Source of the DNA: Lewinella sp050633125
GTDB taxonomy: Bacteria; Bacteroidota; Bacteroidia; Chitinophagales; Saprospiraceae
Assembly (NCBI RefSeq): GCF_050633125.1
Contig: NZ_JBOEFX010000050.1
Span: forward strand, 1-64,000
Direction of reading: 5' to 3'
DNA: 64,000 nucleotides
This document shows positions 1 to 8,882 of the stretch, piece by piece (the stretch's first letter is position 1; each line of letters starts with the position of its first letter). Below the pieces are notes generated by a model, which ran no database searches, was not told where the DNA came from, and was given only the letters and a program-made list of their open reading frames with translations. The translations under genes were made by a program, and so were the position numbers.

Positions 1-25
1 GGAGATGGCACGGCCCAAAATAAAA
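1..25. repeat. End of a dispersed GC-rich intergenic repeat
   Basis: The motif GGCACGGCCCAAAA at 7-20 matches the terminal motif GGCATGGCCCCAAAA at 13513-13527 and its reverse-complement versions at 11163 and 22226. Only this end lies in the window; the rest would be to the left. Confidence 0.45.
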
Positions 26-60
26 AAAGGGCTCCATAGATGATGGGGCCCTCTTTTTTT
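22..60. terminator. Bidirectional intrinsic terminator
   Basis: AGGGCTCC (28-35) pairs with GGGGCCCT (45-52) around a 9-nt loop, with one G-T wobble. It has an A run on the left and a T run on the right, so it can stop transcription from either side. On the minus strand it lies just downstream of the nucleotidyltransferase gene. Confidence 0.8.
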
Positions 61-102
61 TGGAAGAATTTAGCTGGTTTAGCAACTAGCTAATCTGATT
101 TT

Positions 103-999
103 TTACCAAAGGTTTGTCGGGTACACGCCTCGTTCCAATAGCCCTTTGAAGGCTTCCACAACTTTGGGTTTGTCTTCTTGGTAGGTAACGCCATACCAGC
201 GTTCATCACTGGTGAGGACGCTCATTTTTGCTTCACCTGCTTGAATGAGGGTGTCGATGACTTTGGGAATCAAGAATTCTGCGCGAGGTTGCCCTGCTGT
301 TTCGGCTACGAATTCATGGAACATCTTCTCCGATTGCTCAAAAATGGCGGGATGGAAGCCAAAGAAGTTCATGCTTACGACGCTGTCGATACTGAGTTCG
401 TGAGCTTGCTCTTCTTCCAGGTAAGAAACACTGTCGCCACGTTGGCCAATTTTCAAGCGTTCTTCGATCCCGTCAAGGTAGCCATCGGGAGTCGTTGTTG
501 CAACACCCCGGTTGACGGTGCCATGGTCAGAAAGGGTATTGCGGAGGATGTAGCCCACCATAGCATGGAGCTGAGGGGTACATTCTTGCGTAAGGAAACG
601 ATGGATGGTTTTGAAAGCATCTACGCCATAATAGTCATCTGCATTGATAACGGCAAAAGGCTCGTTGACAGCTGTTTTGGCCACCAACATTGCGTGAGCA
701 GTACCCCAGGGTTTTTCGCGATAGTCGATGTTGGTACCAGCAGGTACGAAGCTGTCCTTTTCCTGGAAGACGTAATCGACAGCAATTTTATCTTCAAATT
801 TTCCGGCGAATTTGGCTTTAAAAGCATCCTCTATATCCCGGCGGATAATAAAAACCACTTTGCCAAAACCGGCCCTGATGGCGTCGTAGATAGAGTATTC
901 AATGATGGGCTCTTCGTTTGGGCCAACACCGTCAATTTGTTTCAGGCCGCCGTAGCGACTGCCCATTCCGGCTGCAAGAATTACAAGAGTTGGTTGCAT
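103..999 (-). CDS. Sugar-phosphate nucleotidyltransferase (NTP_transferase family)
   Basis: A 298-residue soluble protein that probably joins a sugar phosphate to an NTP, giving an NDP-sugar for glycan synthesis. The N-terminus has the nucleotide-binding signature LAAGMGSRYGGLKQ, and an INADDYYG segment near residue 118 supplies the metal-binding aspartates typical of this fold. There is no C-terminal left-handed beta helix of the GlmU/GlgC kind, so it is the short single-domain form. Substrate cannot be told from sequence. It is transcribed alone, with a terminator directly downstream and a TACCTTTG -7 element upstream. Family assignment is firm; the sugar is unknown. Confidence 0.85.
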   Translation of the reverse strand: MQPTLVILAAGMGSRYGGLKQIDGVGPNEEPIIEYSIYDAIRAGFGKVVFIIRRDIEDAFKAKFAGKFEDKIAVDYVFQEKDSFVPAGTNIDYREKPWGTAHAMLVAKTAVNEPFAVINADDYYGVDAFKTIHRFLTQECTPQLHAMVGYILRNTLSDHGTVNRGVATTTPDGYLDGIEERLKIGQRGDSVSYLEEEQAHELSIDSVVSMNFFGFHPAIFEQSEKMFHEFVAETAGQPRAEFLIPKVIDTLIQAGEAKMSVLTSDERWYGVTYQEDKPKVVEAFKGLLERGVYPTNLW

Positions 1000-1028
1000 T
1001 GTGAAGTAGTGGTTTTTTGGTTGTAGCG

Positions 1029-1036
1029 CAAAGGTA
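1029..1036 (-). promoter_or_regulatory. Candidate -7 element for the nucleotidyltransferase gene
   Basis: Read on the minus strand this is TACCTTTG, an exact match to the Bacteroidota TAnnTTTG element, about 30 bases before the start codon at 999. I find no TTG at the expected -33 distance, so it is only half supported. Confidence 0.4.
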
Positions 1037-1061
1037 AAAAAAACTCAATAAGCTGTAATTG

Positions 1062-1358
1062 CTACTTTCGCTTGCTGGTTTTATTTAAAGAAATATGGCG
1101 CTGTGCCTTGGCTTTGAAACGATCTACACCATCGGTGCTTTTTTGACGGTGTTTGGTACTTCTGCCCTGGACTCTGGCTCGCCACTTGCGCCAGTTGCGA
1201 GGGTGCATTTCACGCCGCATCAATTTAATGACTTCGGCCTCACTCAAGCCGAACTGATCCTTGATGGCATCAAAAGGAGTGCGGTCTTCCCATGCCATTT
1301 CGATAATACGATCGAGGTCACGATCCGTGATGTGGTATTTTTTGTATATATTCATCAC
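1062..1358 (-). CDS. DUF2805 / TIGR03643 family small protein
   Basis: A 98-residue basic protein of unknown function. The first ~70 residues match the conserved small family known as TIGR03643/DUF2805: an N-terminal ITDRDLDRIIEMAWEDRTPF segment, a helix-turn-helix-like stretch (FGLSEAEVIKLMRREM) and a basic WRKWRARVQGR motif. The tail is rich in Lys and Arg, which suggests nucleic-acid contact, although that is inference. Met1 or Met2 could be the start. It sits between the nucleotidyltransferase (same strand) and the divergent ferritin gene. Confidence 0.7.
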   Translation of the reverse strand: MMNIYKKYHITDRDLDRIIEMAWEDRTPFDAIKDQFGLSEAEVIKLMRREMHPRNWRKWRARVQGRSTKHRQKSTDGVDRFKAKAQRHISLNKTSKRK

Positions 1359-1435
1359 CTGTACAACTATAAATTACCATTTAGGGTTTACTTTTAGAAC
1401 TTGATTTAGCGTAAGATTGAGTTAAAAATATATTT

Positions 1436-1957
1436 ATGATTTCGAATGCGATGGTTGCTGCCTTGAATCAGCAAATTTCTTTAGAAGGTTATGCTTCTTT
1501 TCTTTATTTATCTATGGCTTCTTGGTGTGACCGTGAAGGAATGGAAGGCTGTGCTTTGTTTATGCATCGGCAGTCTGCAGAAGAGCGGATGCACATGTTG
1601 AAAATTTTTGATTATATCTCAGAGGTGGATGGTCATGCATTGACGCCTGAAATTAAGCAGCCGCCTCATGAGTTTAGTTCTGTTCAGGAGTTGTTCCAAA
1701 AAGTTTATGCTCATGAACAAAAGGTGACTGCTTCTATTAATGAGCTGGTTGCACTGTCTAATAAAGAAAATGATCATAGCACGGGCGTCTTTTTGCAGTG
1801 GTATGTGAATGAGCAACGCGAAGAAGAAGCATTAATGCGTTCTATTCTGGATAAAATAAAGTTGATTGGCAATGGCCCTCAGAGCCTCTATTTTATTGAC
1901 CTGGAAATCGCTAAAATAAATGCGGCGGCTGTTCAGGCGGAAGGCGAAGAAGCATAA
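1436..1957 (+). CDS. ftnA: Ferritin
   Basis: A 173-residue non-haem ferritin that oxidises Fe(II) and stores it as a mineral in a 24-subunit cytoplasmic cage. The ferroxidase ligands fall at the classical bacterial positions: Glu17, Glu50, His53, Glu94, Gln127 and Glu130, in four helices. The length equals typical FtnA. It ends in TAATG, where its stop codon shares one base with the start of the following DUF2007 gene, so the two are translationally coupled. It begins divergently from the DUF2805 gene. Confidence 0.92.
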   Translation: MISNAMVAALNQQISLEGYASFLYLSMASWCDREGMEGCALFMHRQSAEERMHMLKIFDYISEVDGHALTPEIKQPPHEFSSVQELFQKVYAHEQKVTASINELVALSNKENDHSTGVFLQWYVNEQREEEALMRSILDKIKLIGNGPQSLYFIDLEIAKINAAAVQAEGEEA

Positions 1958-2313
1958 TGTCGACGACTACGATACTTGATTATTGGGAACCAGGAGACGA
2001 GCCAACAATGGTTCTCCGCTATTTCTATTTTGATGCGGAAGCCCAATTGGCTGCGCTCTCCTTGCGCCAGGCTGGCATCCCGAGTTTTATAACAAGCTCT
2101 AATGCCCAGACCATGTTGCCTACGGGGCAAGGGTGGATAGGTCTTCATATTAGAGAACGTGATTTTGAGCATGCTGTTTCTGTTCTCAAAGAAGCAGAGA
2201 TGTGGGAAGGTTCAGAAATTACTGCCGAAGGTCAAAACTGGCGTTGGGTACTCTGGGCATTGGCCATTTTGCTGGTCTTGTTTTTTGCAAGGTTTTTTCT
2301 AGCGAGTAGTTGA
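1957..2313 (+). CDS. DUF2007 domain protein with C-terminal membrane anchor
   Basis: 118 residues. Residues ~18-80 match the DUF2007 (putative signal-transducing) fold: an RYFYFDAEAQLAALSLRQAGI opening, a central TGQGWIGLHI strand and an ERDFEHAVSVLKEAE helix. One hydrophobic helix (~95-115, WVLWALAILLVLFFARFFL) anchors it in the membrane. Its start overlaps the ferritin stop by one base, so it is made with ferritin. The function of DUF2007 is not established; the pairing suggests a link to metal or stress physiology, which is inference. Confidence 0.75.
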   Translation: MSTTTILDYWEPGDEPTMVLRYFYFDAEAQLAALSLRQAGIPSFITSSNAQTMLPTGQGWIGLHIRERDFEHAVSVLKEAEMWEGSEITAEGQNWRWVLWALAILLVLFFARFFLASS

Positions 2314-2389
2314 GTATTGTATAGTTGGTGCGCTATTGTTGTTTTAAAAGTTAATTGTTTAAATTGCATGAAAATGTCTTTTTCGTGTA

Positions 2390-3850
2390 ATGAATACACC
2401 CACATCACATTTATGGGACCTGATAAAGGGATTGACGCCAGCCGAAAAGCGGTATTTTAAAACCCATTTTGGCTCGTCAGGTAGTCAACTTACCCTCCTT
2501 TTTGATGTGCTCAATAACCAAGAGGTTTATGATGAATTGGCCGCGCGAGAAAGCCTTGGTGTAAAAGCTACTCAATTCAAGGTCTTGAAGCATCAGTTGC
2601 AAGAGCTTGTTATGAAAAGCTGGGTGGCCAATAGTAGTAAACGCAGTGTGAAGTCTAGGATTAGGATAGGATTAGAGGAAGTAGACTTGCTGCTAGAACG
2701 GGAGCATTTTGGAGAAGCAAGCAAAAAATTAGGGCAGTTGGAACGCCTTTGTAGCCGCTATGGCTTCACCTTGTATCATTATGAAGTAAGAGAGCGGCTG
2801 CATGAGATTCAACACTTGGAACTTGATTTTTCAGACCCTGAAGCCAACGATCATTATGAAGAGTTGGTTCATTTACAAAGGGTTCTTTACCAAAAGCAGC
2901 AGTTGTCTGCTATTCAGCAAAAGTTAGAAGATTGGAACTCCTTTACCCCCGCCAGACATAAGGTTCTTCAGGAGTTGAAAAAGACATTGGAAGGGCTAGA
3001 TGCGGAGTACATGGATGTTAGCAGCAGAATGGCCTGGATGCAGAACATGACCATTTGTGCAGAACTATTGGGGGATGAGACGACTGCCACCAGCTATAGA
3101 GAACAAGTACTGGAAGTGTACAAGCAGGAACCGTCCTTAAAGGAGAATTTGCCGCTAGGATATTTAACAGCTTTAAAGCATGCCGCTAGCCCTGCTCGGC
3201 GCTTATTATCAATAAATTACGTTGAAAAGATTGCTTTGCAAGCCAGGCGTGTTATTGCTCGTTATCCGCAGTATTCTCCCCATTATATCTATTTTTTGTG
3301 GGCCCGAATCAGGGTTAATTATCAGCATAAGCAGTGGGATCGAATCATTGGGGCTTTGGCCAGTGAGAGCGAACAGCATTTGGCTATTTATCAATTAGGT
3401 GCCTTTCGTACGGCGTTGAAAATTTATGTGGTTCTGGCTGTCGCCTATTTGTTGAAAGGTCAGTATATACCGGCAGAAAGTTATATCGTTGCTTACCGGA
3501 AGAGTAAGGTGACTAAAGATGAATCATTGAACCGCTGTGTAGATTTGTTGGAACTCATTATGTGGGTAGAGTCAGGTAATCATGAGAAATTAAAGCAACG
3601 AATTAACTATTTCAAAAGACAGTTGAAAAAAAAGGGCAAGGGAGATTTTTCGTTACTCTATAATTTTCACTTGGGCTTGTTTGCCAATATTAGTAAGGAA
3701 CCCTTTTCTAAAGATGAGTTAACCGCGAATGCGCTGTTGGAGGTGGCAAATTATCCTTTTGATCCTATTTTGTACTATTACTCGTTCTTTCATATTGAAC
3801 GGTGGCTGAAGGCAAGGGCTACTCGGCAACCTTGGTTGGCTATCATATAA
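2390..3850 (+). CDS. Large helical protein of unknown function
   Basis: 486 residues with no signal peptide or membrane segment. The N-terminus (LTPAEKRYFKTHF) opens a class of Bacteroidota-only cytoplasmic proteins I recognise but cannot name functionally. The rest is almost wholly alpha-helical with spaced aromatic and Leu residues, as in TPR-like solenoids. The C-terminal part is rich in Lys (KRQLKKKGKGDF). It has its own 76-base upstream gap and converges on the Ig-like lipoprotein gene. I assign no function. Confidence 0.6.
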   Translation: MNTPTSHLWDLIKGLTPAEKRYFKTHFGSSGSQLTLLFDVLNNQEVYDELAARESLGVKATQFKVLKHQLQELVMKSWVANSSKRSVKSRIRIGLEEVDLLLEREHFGEASKKLGQLERLCSRYGFTLYHYEVRERLHEIQHLELDFSDPEANDHYEELVHLQRVLYQKQQLSAIQQKLEDWNSFTPARHKVLQELKKTLEGLDAEYMDVSSRMAWMQNMTICAELLGDETTATSYREQVLEVYKQEPSLKENLPLGYLTALKHAASPARRLLSINYVEKIALQARRVIARYPQYSPHYIYFLWARIRVNYQHKQWDRIIGALASESEQHLAIYQLGAFRTALKIYVVLAVAYLLKGQYIPAESYIVAYRKSKVTKDESLNRCVDLLELIMWVESGNHEKLKQRINYFKRQLKKKGKGDFSLLYNFHLGLFANISKEPFSKDELTANALLEVANYPFDPILYYYSFFHIERWLKARATRQPWLAII

Positions 3851-3867
3851 TCACGATCAGAGTAGGC

Positions 3868-3900
3868 AAAAAAAAGGCACCCAGCTAAGAAGCTGGGTGC
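3868..3900 (-). terminator. Intrinsic terminator between convergent genes
   Basis: A perfect 10-bp stem, GCACCCAGCT (3877-3886) with AGCTGGGTGC (3891-3900), and a 4-base loop. The A run at 3868-3875 gives eight T on the minus strand right after the stem, so it ends transcripts of the lipoprotein gene that stops at 4055. Confidence 0.8.
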
Positions 3901-4054
3901 AAAAAGTAGTCTGTAATACCGTGCTTATTTGTATAGTTCCTCTCATCATAAATGATGATTGGATTGTATGTTTTTTGTGAGTGTCTGTCCTTATGATTCA
4001 AAGATAAGGGGCTAAGTCTCAGAAAAAATACCTCAATGTTTAAAAGTTAATGCT

Positions 4055-5689
4055 TTAATCCTGGAAAAGGTCGGCTAAATCCACGGTTGCTTCTAAGTCC
4101 CAATTAGCTCTTAAGGCTTCCAGTGGGCGGATCACAATCCGTTCTGGTTGTTGTTTATTTGAATAGTTACCTGTATCCCATTGCTGGTTTTGGTTGGTAT
4201 CCTCAATGACCTCTACAACGTATTCGCCTGGGGGAAGCGCCTTGAATTGGCGATTGTAGGCCCGTTCTCCATTCAAGCTAAAAAGGGCAACAGGAGGTTT
4301 TCCTTTGATCAGCAATCGGACGAAATAGGTTGCGGTACTATCATTGGTTGAAAAAGAAATACTGAGGTTGCCAAGCCTTTTAGGATCACCACCAATCCAT
4401 TTTTTAGAGAGGGTATCGGTGTTGGTTACTCCCCAGTAATCAGTAACAGCACCTGGATATAGCGAAAGTTCGTAGTTGGCTCTCGGTTGCCAATTGTTTT
4501 GCAGCAAAAACTGTCGATGTTTGGTTGTGTCTACTTCCCAGCGAAACGGTATCTTATCTAGTAGTGTATCCTGCCGGAGGAATACCAAGGCGGTGTCAAT
4601 GCTTTGGACAGGACGATTAAAACTTAAGGTGACGGACTGTGTGGCTGCACCAGGCAAAGGTTTTAAGGCCAAAGGAGGAAGCTTTCGAGAAGCAGCATCG
4701 ACGGATGCCGCAGGTACCCGAATGGTATCGGACAGCAGGGTGTCGCTGTTGGCGTACAAGTTCCAAGGGCTGTCAGTCTGATACCAAAACAGCATGGAAT
4801 CTACTTCCATCGCTTGAAGGTAGGACACGTCACTTCGTAAAGTCAAGTCTTGCAAGGGTTTTCGATTGAAAACCAACTTTAACCGCCCCCAAACAGAAGA
4901 ATCTACGTCGGCTATTTTTAAAGGTATGGTCTCTTGAAAGAGGCGTAAACTGATTGGAGAGACAGAATCAGTCGTAACATTGATCGGTTCCGAGAAGAAA
5001 GCAATAGCTTCTGAAGCCTGATTATAGCGGTAGTTGGCGTCACCATCCTTAAGGGCTGTAAGTTTGTAATTACCTGCTCTGAGGTTGGATATAAGAAATA
5101 GCCCCTCCTCATTGGTGCGTCCGAAGTAGAACGGTTTTTCGGTACGGAATACAGAATCCGCCAAGTTATCATACAGCATTACCAACGCGCCTTCAACGGG
5201 TTCTGAAGTATATGCATCAATGACTTGCCCCTGAACTTCGAGAGAGTCAATGTAAGGCCCCGTGGAAAAAACGAAACGGAGGTTTTCTGCGGGGTTGCTT
5301 TCTGTCAGATCTTTTACGGCTTCACCGAACTGGATAACGTAGGTTACATTCTCGCGGAGTGTATCCTGGTCACCAAAATCGACGATAACACTTTTTCCTT
5401 TGAGGCTCACTTTGTACCCTTGTAAAGGAGGCGAGATAACGACCTGCTGATTGGCTTGCTCTAGTTTGATCCATTCATCAAAGGTGAGTTGGATGGTGGC
5501 TGGATAAAAGTTTGTTTGAAGGTTGGGGGTAGAGCGTAGAGAATCAACCCGAGGAGGTTGTTCGTCGCGAGGGCCACCTGTTGGTGCAATAGGGTTGGCA
5601 CACTGCCAGCAGGCAAATGTTACGAGGAGCAGTAGTAGTATTGTTTGGTACCGACCCAGCCGGCGCAAAAAATGGGATAAACTATTCAT
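4055..5689 (-). CDS. Ig-like (Big_5 type) lipoprotein
   Basis: 544 residues from the preferred start at 5689; a start six codons earlier is possible but precedes a poor signal. A hydrophobic stretch (ILLLLLVTFACWQC) ends in a Cys followed by ANPIAPTGGPRDEQPP, the sequence typical of Bacteroidota lipoproteins with an SbsA-like Ig domain (residues ~45-135: PNLQTNFYPATIQLTFDEWI). Beta-rich segments follow, including a carboxypeptidase-like repeat around 165-215 (VIDAYTSEPVEGALVMLYDN). Likely a surface or periplasm-facing structural lipoprotein. It stands alone with a terminator downstream. Function unknown. Confidence 0.75.
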   Translation of the reverse strand: MNSLSHFLRRLGRYQTILLLLLVTFACWQCANPIAPTGGPRDEQPPRVDSLRSTPNLQTNFYPATIQLTFDEWIKLEQANQQVVISPPLQGYKVSLKGKSVIVDFGDQDTLRENVTYVIQFGEAVKDLTESNPAENLRFVFSTGPYIDSLEVQGQVIDAYTSEPVEGALVMLYDNLADSVFRTEKPFYFGRTNEEGLFLISNLRAGNYKLTALKDGDANYRYNQASEAIAFFSEPINVTTDSVSPISLRLFQETIPLKIADVDSSVWGRLKLVFNRKPLQDLTLRSDVSYLQAMEVDSMLFWYQTDSPWNLYANSDTLLSDTIRVPAASVDAASRKLPPLALKPLPGAATQSVTLSFNRPVQSIDTALVFLRQDTLLDKIPFRWEVDTTKHRQFLLQNNWQPRANYELSLYPGAVTDYWGVTNTDTLSKKWIGGDPKRLGNLSISFSTNDSTATYFVRLLIKGKPPVALFSLNGERAYNRQFKALPPGEYVVEVIEDTNQNQQWDTGNYSNKQQPERIVIRPLEALRANWDLEATVDLADLFQD

Positions 5690-5784
5690 GCTGCAAAAAT
5701 AGCACAAGCTTTACGCAAAGACCGTCAAAAGTTTAATGGTAAATTTTCTTTAACGCTAAATCATTCAAAAAGAAGGATAAATGG

Positions 5785-6333
5785 TTACCAATTCCAGGTC
5801 CATCCGAGTTGGAAATTGCCCAGAATATTAGTGTCGGGGAGGTCATCGAGGTGTAGGTACCGGAGGTTTAAACTGCCAGATTCGTTGAAGTTATAACCAA
5901 TTGCTAGCATTAGGGTAGCGGCCGGGCTAAGGCTGCGGTTGATTGTACCACCAGCGGTTTCAGGGTTTGCAAACCAGAAGCTTTCCTGTGGCCGGGACAT
6001 ATTTACCCCAAAGAAGCCACCAGCCTCAAGGGTGCAATTGCCCAACCGGTAACCCGCTAATAAAGGTAGACCAATTCGGTATTGCTTTTCAATGGTTAGT
6101 GCAGATGGGTCAGCCAGGGTTGTTGCACGTTTGTATTCGAGACCCAAGGAAAGAAAAGTCTTTTCCTTGGCACTGATCATGCGTCGCTTGGATTTATTCT
6201 TGATGAGTGTGTTCCCTTCTGTACAGTTGAAGGACAAACTTGCCAAACGGGAACTCATTTGCTGGGCTACGGAGGGGCACCGAACCAGCATCATCAACAT
6301 AAGTACAGCACAAATTTTTATAATTACCGGCAT
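5785..6333 (-). CDS. Exported small beta-barrel-like protein
   Basis: 182 residues. A signal peptide (IIKICAVLMLMMLVRCPSVAQQ) is followed by alternating polar/hydrophobic strands and a C-terminus ending in an aromatic residue (LGWTWNW). That pattern resembles small outer-membrane barrels. I recognise no named family. It lies upstream of, and on the same strand as, the Ig-like lipoprotein, 95 bases away, so the two could be co-transcribed. Confidence 0.5.
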   Translation of the reverse strand: MPVIIKICAVLMLMMLVRCPSVAQQMSSRLASLSFNCTEGNTLIKNKSKRRMISAKEKTFLSLGLEYKRATTLADPSALTIEKQYRIGLPLLAGYRLGNCTLEAGGFFGVNMSRPQESFWFANPETAGGTINRSLSPAATLMLAIGYNFNESGSLNLRYLHLDDLPDTNILGNFQLGWTWNW

Positions 6334-6532
6334 TTTGTCGTTTTAGCTAATTATTAATAAGTGTGACCGGTAGGCGATTTTTCGTCAGAAGTTTTGTAAA
6401 GTTTCAGATAACTTTATTATCATTGAGACGAGTAGAACGAAGAAGGTAACGATGCCTTGTTACTTTTATTACTTGGTTCCGTCTCAATCAATAATTAAGA
6501 AAATATTTTTTTACCTAAAAAATCAATTAAAT

Positions 6533-6916
6533 ATGTCTATTCAAGACAAATATCGTTCCGTTTTAAACCTTGGAGAAGAATTAGGTATCCAGGATGGCTT
6601 TGTTGAAGAAACTGATGGCCGTCTGAAGATGGGGGGTGTTGCTGCAAATCAGTACCACAAAAACCTTCTTTGGGACAAGATCAAAGAGATTGGCGGAGAC
6701 AGCCCTAGTGATTTGATGGCAGACATTAAAGTTGCTCAAACTGATCACTTCGCTAAGCATACTGTGAAAAGTGGCGATACACTAGGTAAAATTTCAAAGC
6801 AGTACTACGGTAAGGCAGGTGATTACATGCGTATCTTCAATGCCAATACGGATATCCTGAAGAATCCTGATGTGATTCACCCTGATCAGGAGTTGACGAT
6901 TCCTTTTCCTGCTTAG
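6533..6916 (+). CDS. LysM-domain protein (Kbp/YgaU-like)
   Basis: 127 residues from ATG 6533. The C-terminal half is a LysM domain (HTVKSGDTLGKISKQYYGKA, then a PDQELTIP ending), and the fixed spacing resembles E. coli Kbp (YgaU), a cytoplasmic K+-binding BON-LysM protein. The N-terminal half may be a degenerate BON domain; I cannot see its glycine signature. There is no signal peptide, so it is probably cytoplasmic rather than wall-binding. An upstream in-frame extension gives a hydrophobic, unlikely N-terminus, so ATG 6533 is chosen. A terminator follows. Confidence 0.75.
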   Translation: MSIQDKYRSVLNLGEELGIQDGFVEETDGRLKMGGVAANQYHKNLLWDKIKEIGGDSPSDLMADIKVAQTDHFAKHTVKSGDTLGKISKQYYGKAGDYMRIFNANTDILKNPDVIHPDQELTIPFPA

Positions 6917-6937
6917 GATTATGTAATCTTAACCCGG

Positions 6938-6975
6938 AGGGCTTAGTGGTTAAAAACTGCTAAGCCCTTTTTTAT
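6938..6975 (+). terminator. Intrinsic terminator of the LysM gene
   Basis: AGGGCTTAG (6938-6946) pairs perfectly with CTAAGCCCT (6960-6968), with a 13-base loop, and is followed by TTTTTATTA. Confidence 0.85.
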
Positions 6976-6991
6976 TAGTAACAGCCCTTTA

Positions 6992-7009
6992 TTTTCTGCG
7001 CAATACTTA
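6992..7009 (+). repeat. Short dispersed repeat TTTTCTGCGCAATACT
   Basis: The same 16-mer occurs at 47937 and 54585, each time in an intergenic space. Here it lies 10-27 bases before the MerR start codon and may supply part of its promoter. An 16-base identity three times in 64 kb is far above chance. Confidence 0.6.
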
Positions 7010-7018
7010 TCTTGCACT

Positions 7019-7360
7019 ATGCCTGATCTACCCCTCAATAAGCGTTACTATACTATCGGCGAAGTTGCCGAGATGTTCGAGGTCTCTAAATCGCTCATCC
7101 GATTTTGGGAAAACGAATTTGATTTTCTGCGCCCACACAAAAACAGTAAAGGAGATCGCCGGTTTACACCGAAAAACATTGAACAATTTTCGCTGATCCA
7201 CAGCCTGGTAAAGGAGCGTGGCTTTACCCTAGATGGTGCCAAGCACGAAATTGTTCGCCAGCAACAATTCGATAAAGAAAAGGCTGATACGCTTTCTTCC
7301 TTGCGTAATTTGCGCTCTTTCCTCTTGGAGATTAAACAAGATTTGGACGAGAATGCTTAG
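7019..7360 (+). CDS. MerR-family transcriptional regulator
   Basis: 113 residues. The N-terminal winged helix has the MerR signature (YYTIGEVAEMFEVSKSLIRFWENEF, residues ~10-34, then GDRRFTPKNIEQF), followed by a helix (FTLDGAKHEIV) and a short coiled-coil dimerisation tail. There is no C-terminal effector domain and no Cys metal-binding loop, so it is the short form common in Bacteroidota, whose signal is unknown. It converges on gatB. Confidence 0.85.
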   Translation: MPDLPLNKRYYTIGEVAEMFEVSKSLIRFWENEFDFLRPHKNSKGDRRFTPKNIEQFSLIHSLVKERGFTLDGAKHEIVRQQQFDKEKADTLSSLRNLRSFLLEIKQDLDENA

Positions 7361-7448
7361 CAGAGAGATGCGCCGCAATTTTATTGCGTTTTGAGGCACA
7401 GGGAGAGAAGGTTTTTGTTTCTCTACTCAAAGGCGCCCAGGCGCACCG

Positions 7449-8882
7449 TTAGCCCAATCGATTTCGCAGCAATTGATTGACTTTCTTAGGGTCTGCTTTA
7501 CCTTTGGATACCTTCATGACTTCTCCCATAAAAAAGCCAATGAGGCCTTTCTTGCCACTTTGGTAGGCTTTTACCTTGTCAGGAAAAGCGGTAATTGCTG
7601 TTTCTACCCAACTGTTCATTTCGTCTTCATCATCCGATTGGAGCCAGTTGTTGACTTGAGCCAAGCTTGCTGCCGATTGTTCCGGTGCGTTAAGCATTGC
7701 TGGAAATAATTCCTGATAAGCGATAGAGTTACTAACTTTCCCTTCTTCAATCAAGGCAATGAATTCCGCTAGCTGGGTGTAAGAAAGGGGTAGGGCAGTC
7801 AGTGGTTTCCCTTCCTCTTTTGACCAAGGCAAAATTTTGTTAATCATCAGGTTGGCGGCAGCATCGTAGCTGGTAGTGGCTTTGGCTAAAGCCAGAAAAA
7901 AGCGAGCAGGTTCCGGTTCTGCGGTCAGTAGATCGGTGTTGTATTCGGAAAGCTGATATTCGGTAATCAACTGCTGACGGACCTCTTTGGGTAGGGCCGG
8001 CATTTCTTTTTTGATGGCAGCTACTTGCTCTTCTGTTAAAACGATGGGAGGCAGGTCGGGCTCCGGAAAGTAACGATAATCGTGGGCGTCCTCCTTAGAG
8101 CGTAGCGGGGTAGTGACGCCAGTAGATGGGTCAAAATTGAGTGTTTGTTGCGCTACAGTGCCTCCAGCTTCTACGATCTTTATTTGCCGCTGGACTTCAT
8201 ATTGGATAGCCTTGCGCGCGTAGCGCATGGAGTTGAGGTTTTTGACTTCACAGCGGTTACCATAGTAATCAGCTCCCAAAGGACGGATAGAAACATTACA
8301 ATCGCAACGCATACTCCCTTCTTGCATGTTTCCGTCAGAAATGTTGAGATAGCGCACCAATTGCCGCATGGTGGTCATCAGCGCATCAACTTCCGCTGCG
8401 GAACGCAGGTCGGGTTCTGTTACGATTTCCAGTAGGGGGGTGCCTGCTCGGTTTAAGTCAATATAACTGTACGGATCATCGCTGTCGTGCATTGATTTAC
8501 CTGCATCTTCCTCCATGTGGATATGGTGAATACGAATCTTTTTGGGTTTACCTTCAACAATAACTTCAATTTCGCCGCCTACACAAATGGGTTGCGCATC
8601 CTGGGTGATTTGATAGCCTTTGGGGAGGTCGGCATAGAAGTAGTTTTTCCGATCAAAGGTATTCCTGAGATTGATCTTGCTACCAAGAGCCAATGCCAAC
8701 CGAACCGCATAATCTAGTTGCTGCTTGTTGAGGCGAGGCAGCGTGCCAGGGTGGCCCAAGGAGATGGCACTGACCTGGGTGTTGGGAGCACTCCCAAATT
8801 GAATGCTATCGCTACAAAATGCTTTGCTTTGTGTACTAAGCTGAACGTGTATTTCTAATCCGATAACCGTTTCGTAGGTCAT
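7449..8882 (-). CDS. gatB: Asp-tRNA(Asn)/Glu-tRNA(Gln) amidotransferase subunit B
   Basis: 477 residues. GatB activates the misacylated Glu-tRNA(Gln) or Asp-tRNA(Asn) by phosphorylation so that GatA can amidate it. The N-terminus YETVIGLEIHVQL, the HMEEDAGKS loop, the YIDLNRAGTPLLEIVTEPD motif and the EVKNLNSMR segment are all diagnostic. The C-terminal ~140 residues are the helical GatB/YqeY tail ending KKVNQLLRNRLG. The start at 8882 gives the standard N-terminus; a 20-residue upstream extension does not resemble the family. gatA and gatC are not adjacent, a usual arrangement in Bacteroidota. Confidence 0.96.
   Translation of the reverse strand: MTYETVIGLEIHVQLSTQSKAFCSDSIQFGSAPNTQVSAISLGHPGTLPRLNKQQLDYAVRLALALGSKINLRNTFDRKNYFYADLPKGYQITQDAQPICVGGEIEVIVEGKPKKIRIHHIHMEEDAGKSMHDSDDPYSYIDLNRAGTPLLEIVTEPDLRSAAEVDALMTTMRQLVRYLNISDGNMQEGSMRCDCNVSIRPLGADYYGNRCEVKNLNSMRYARKAIQYEVQRQIKIVEAGGTVAQQTLNFDPSTGVTTPLRSKEDAHDYRYFPEPDLPPIVLTEEQVAAIKKEMPALPKEVRQQLITEYQLSEYNTDLLTAEPEPARFFLALAKATTSYDAAANLMINKILPWSKEEGKPLTALPLSYTQLAEFIALIEEGKVSNSIAYQELFPAMLNAPEQSAASLAQVNNWLQSDDEDEMNSWVETAITAFPDKVKAYQSGKKGLIGFFMGEVMKVSKGKADPKKVNQLLRNRLG

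Noticed and set aside
178..1026. Long open frame on the plus strand
   Set aside because: It is the antisense of the nucleotidyltransferase gene; composition and lack of any motif show a shadow.
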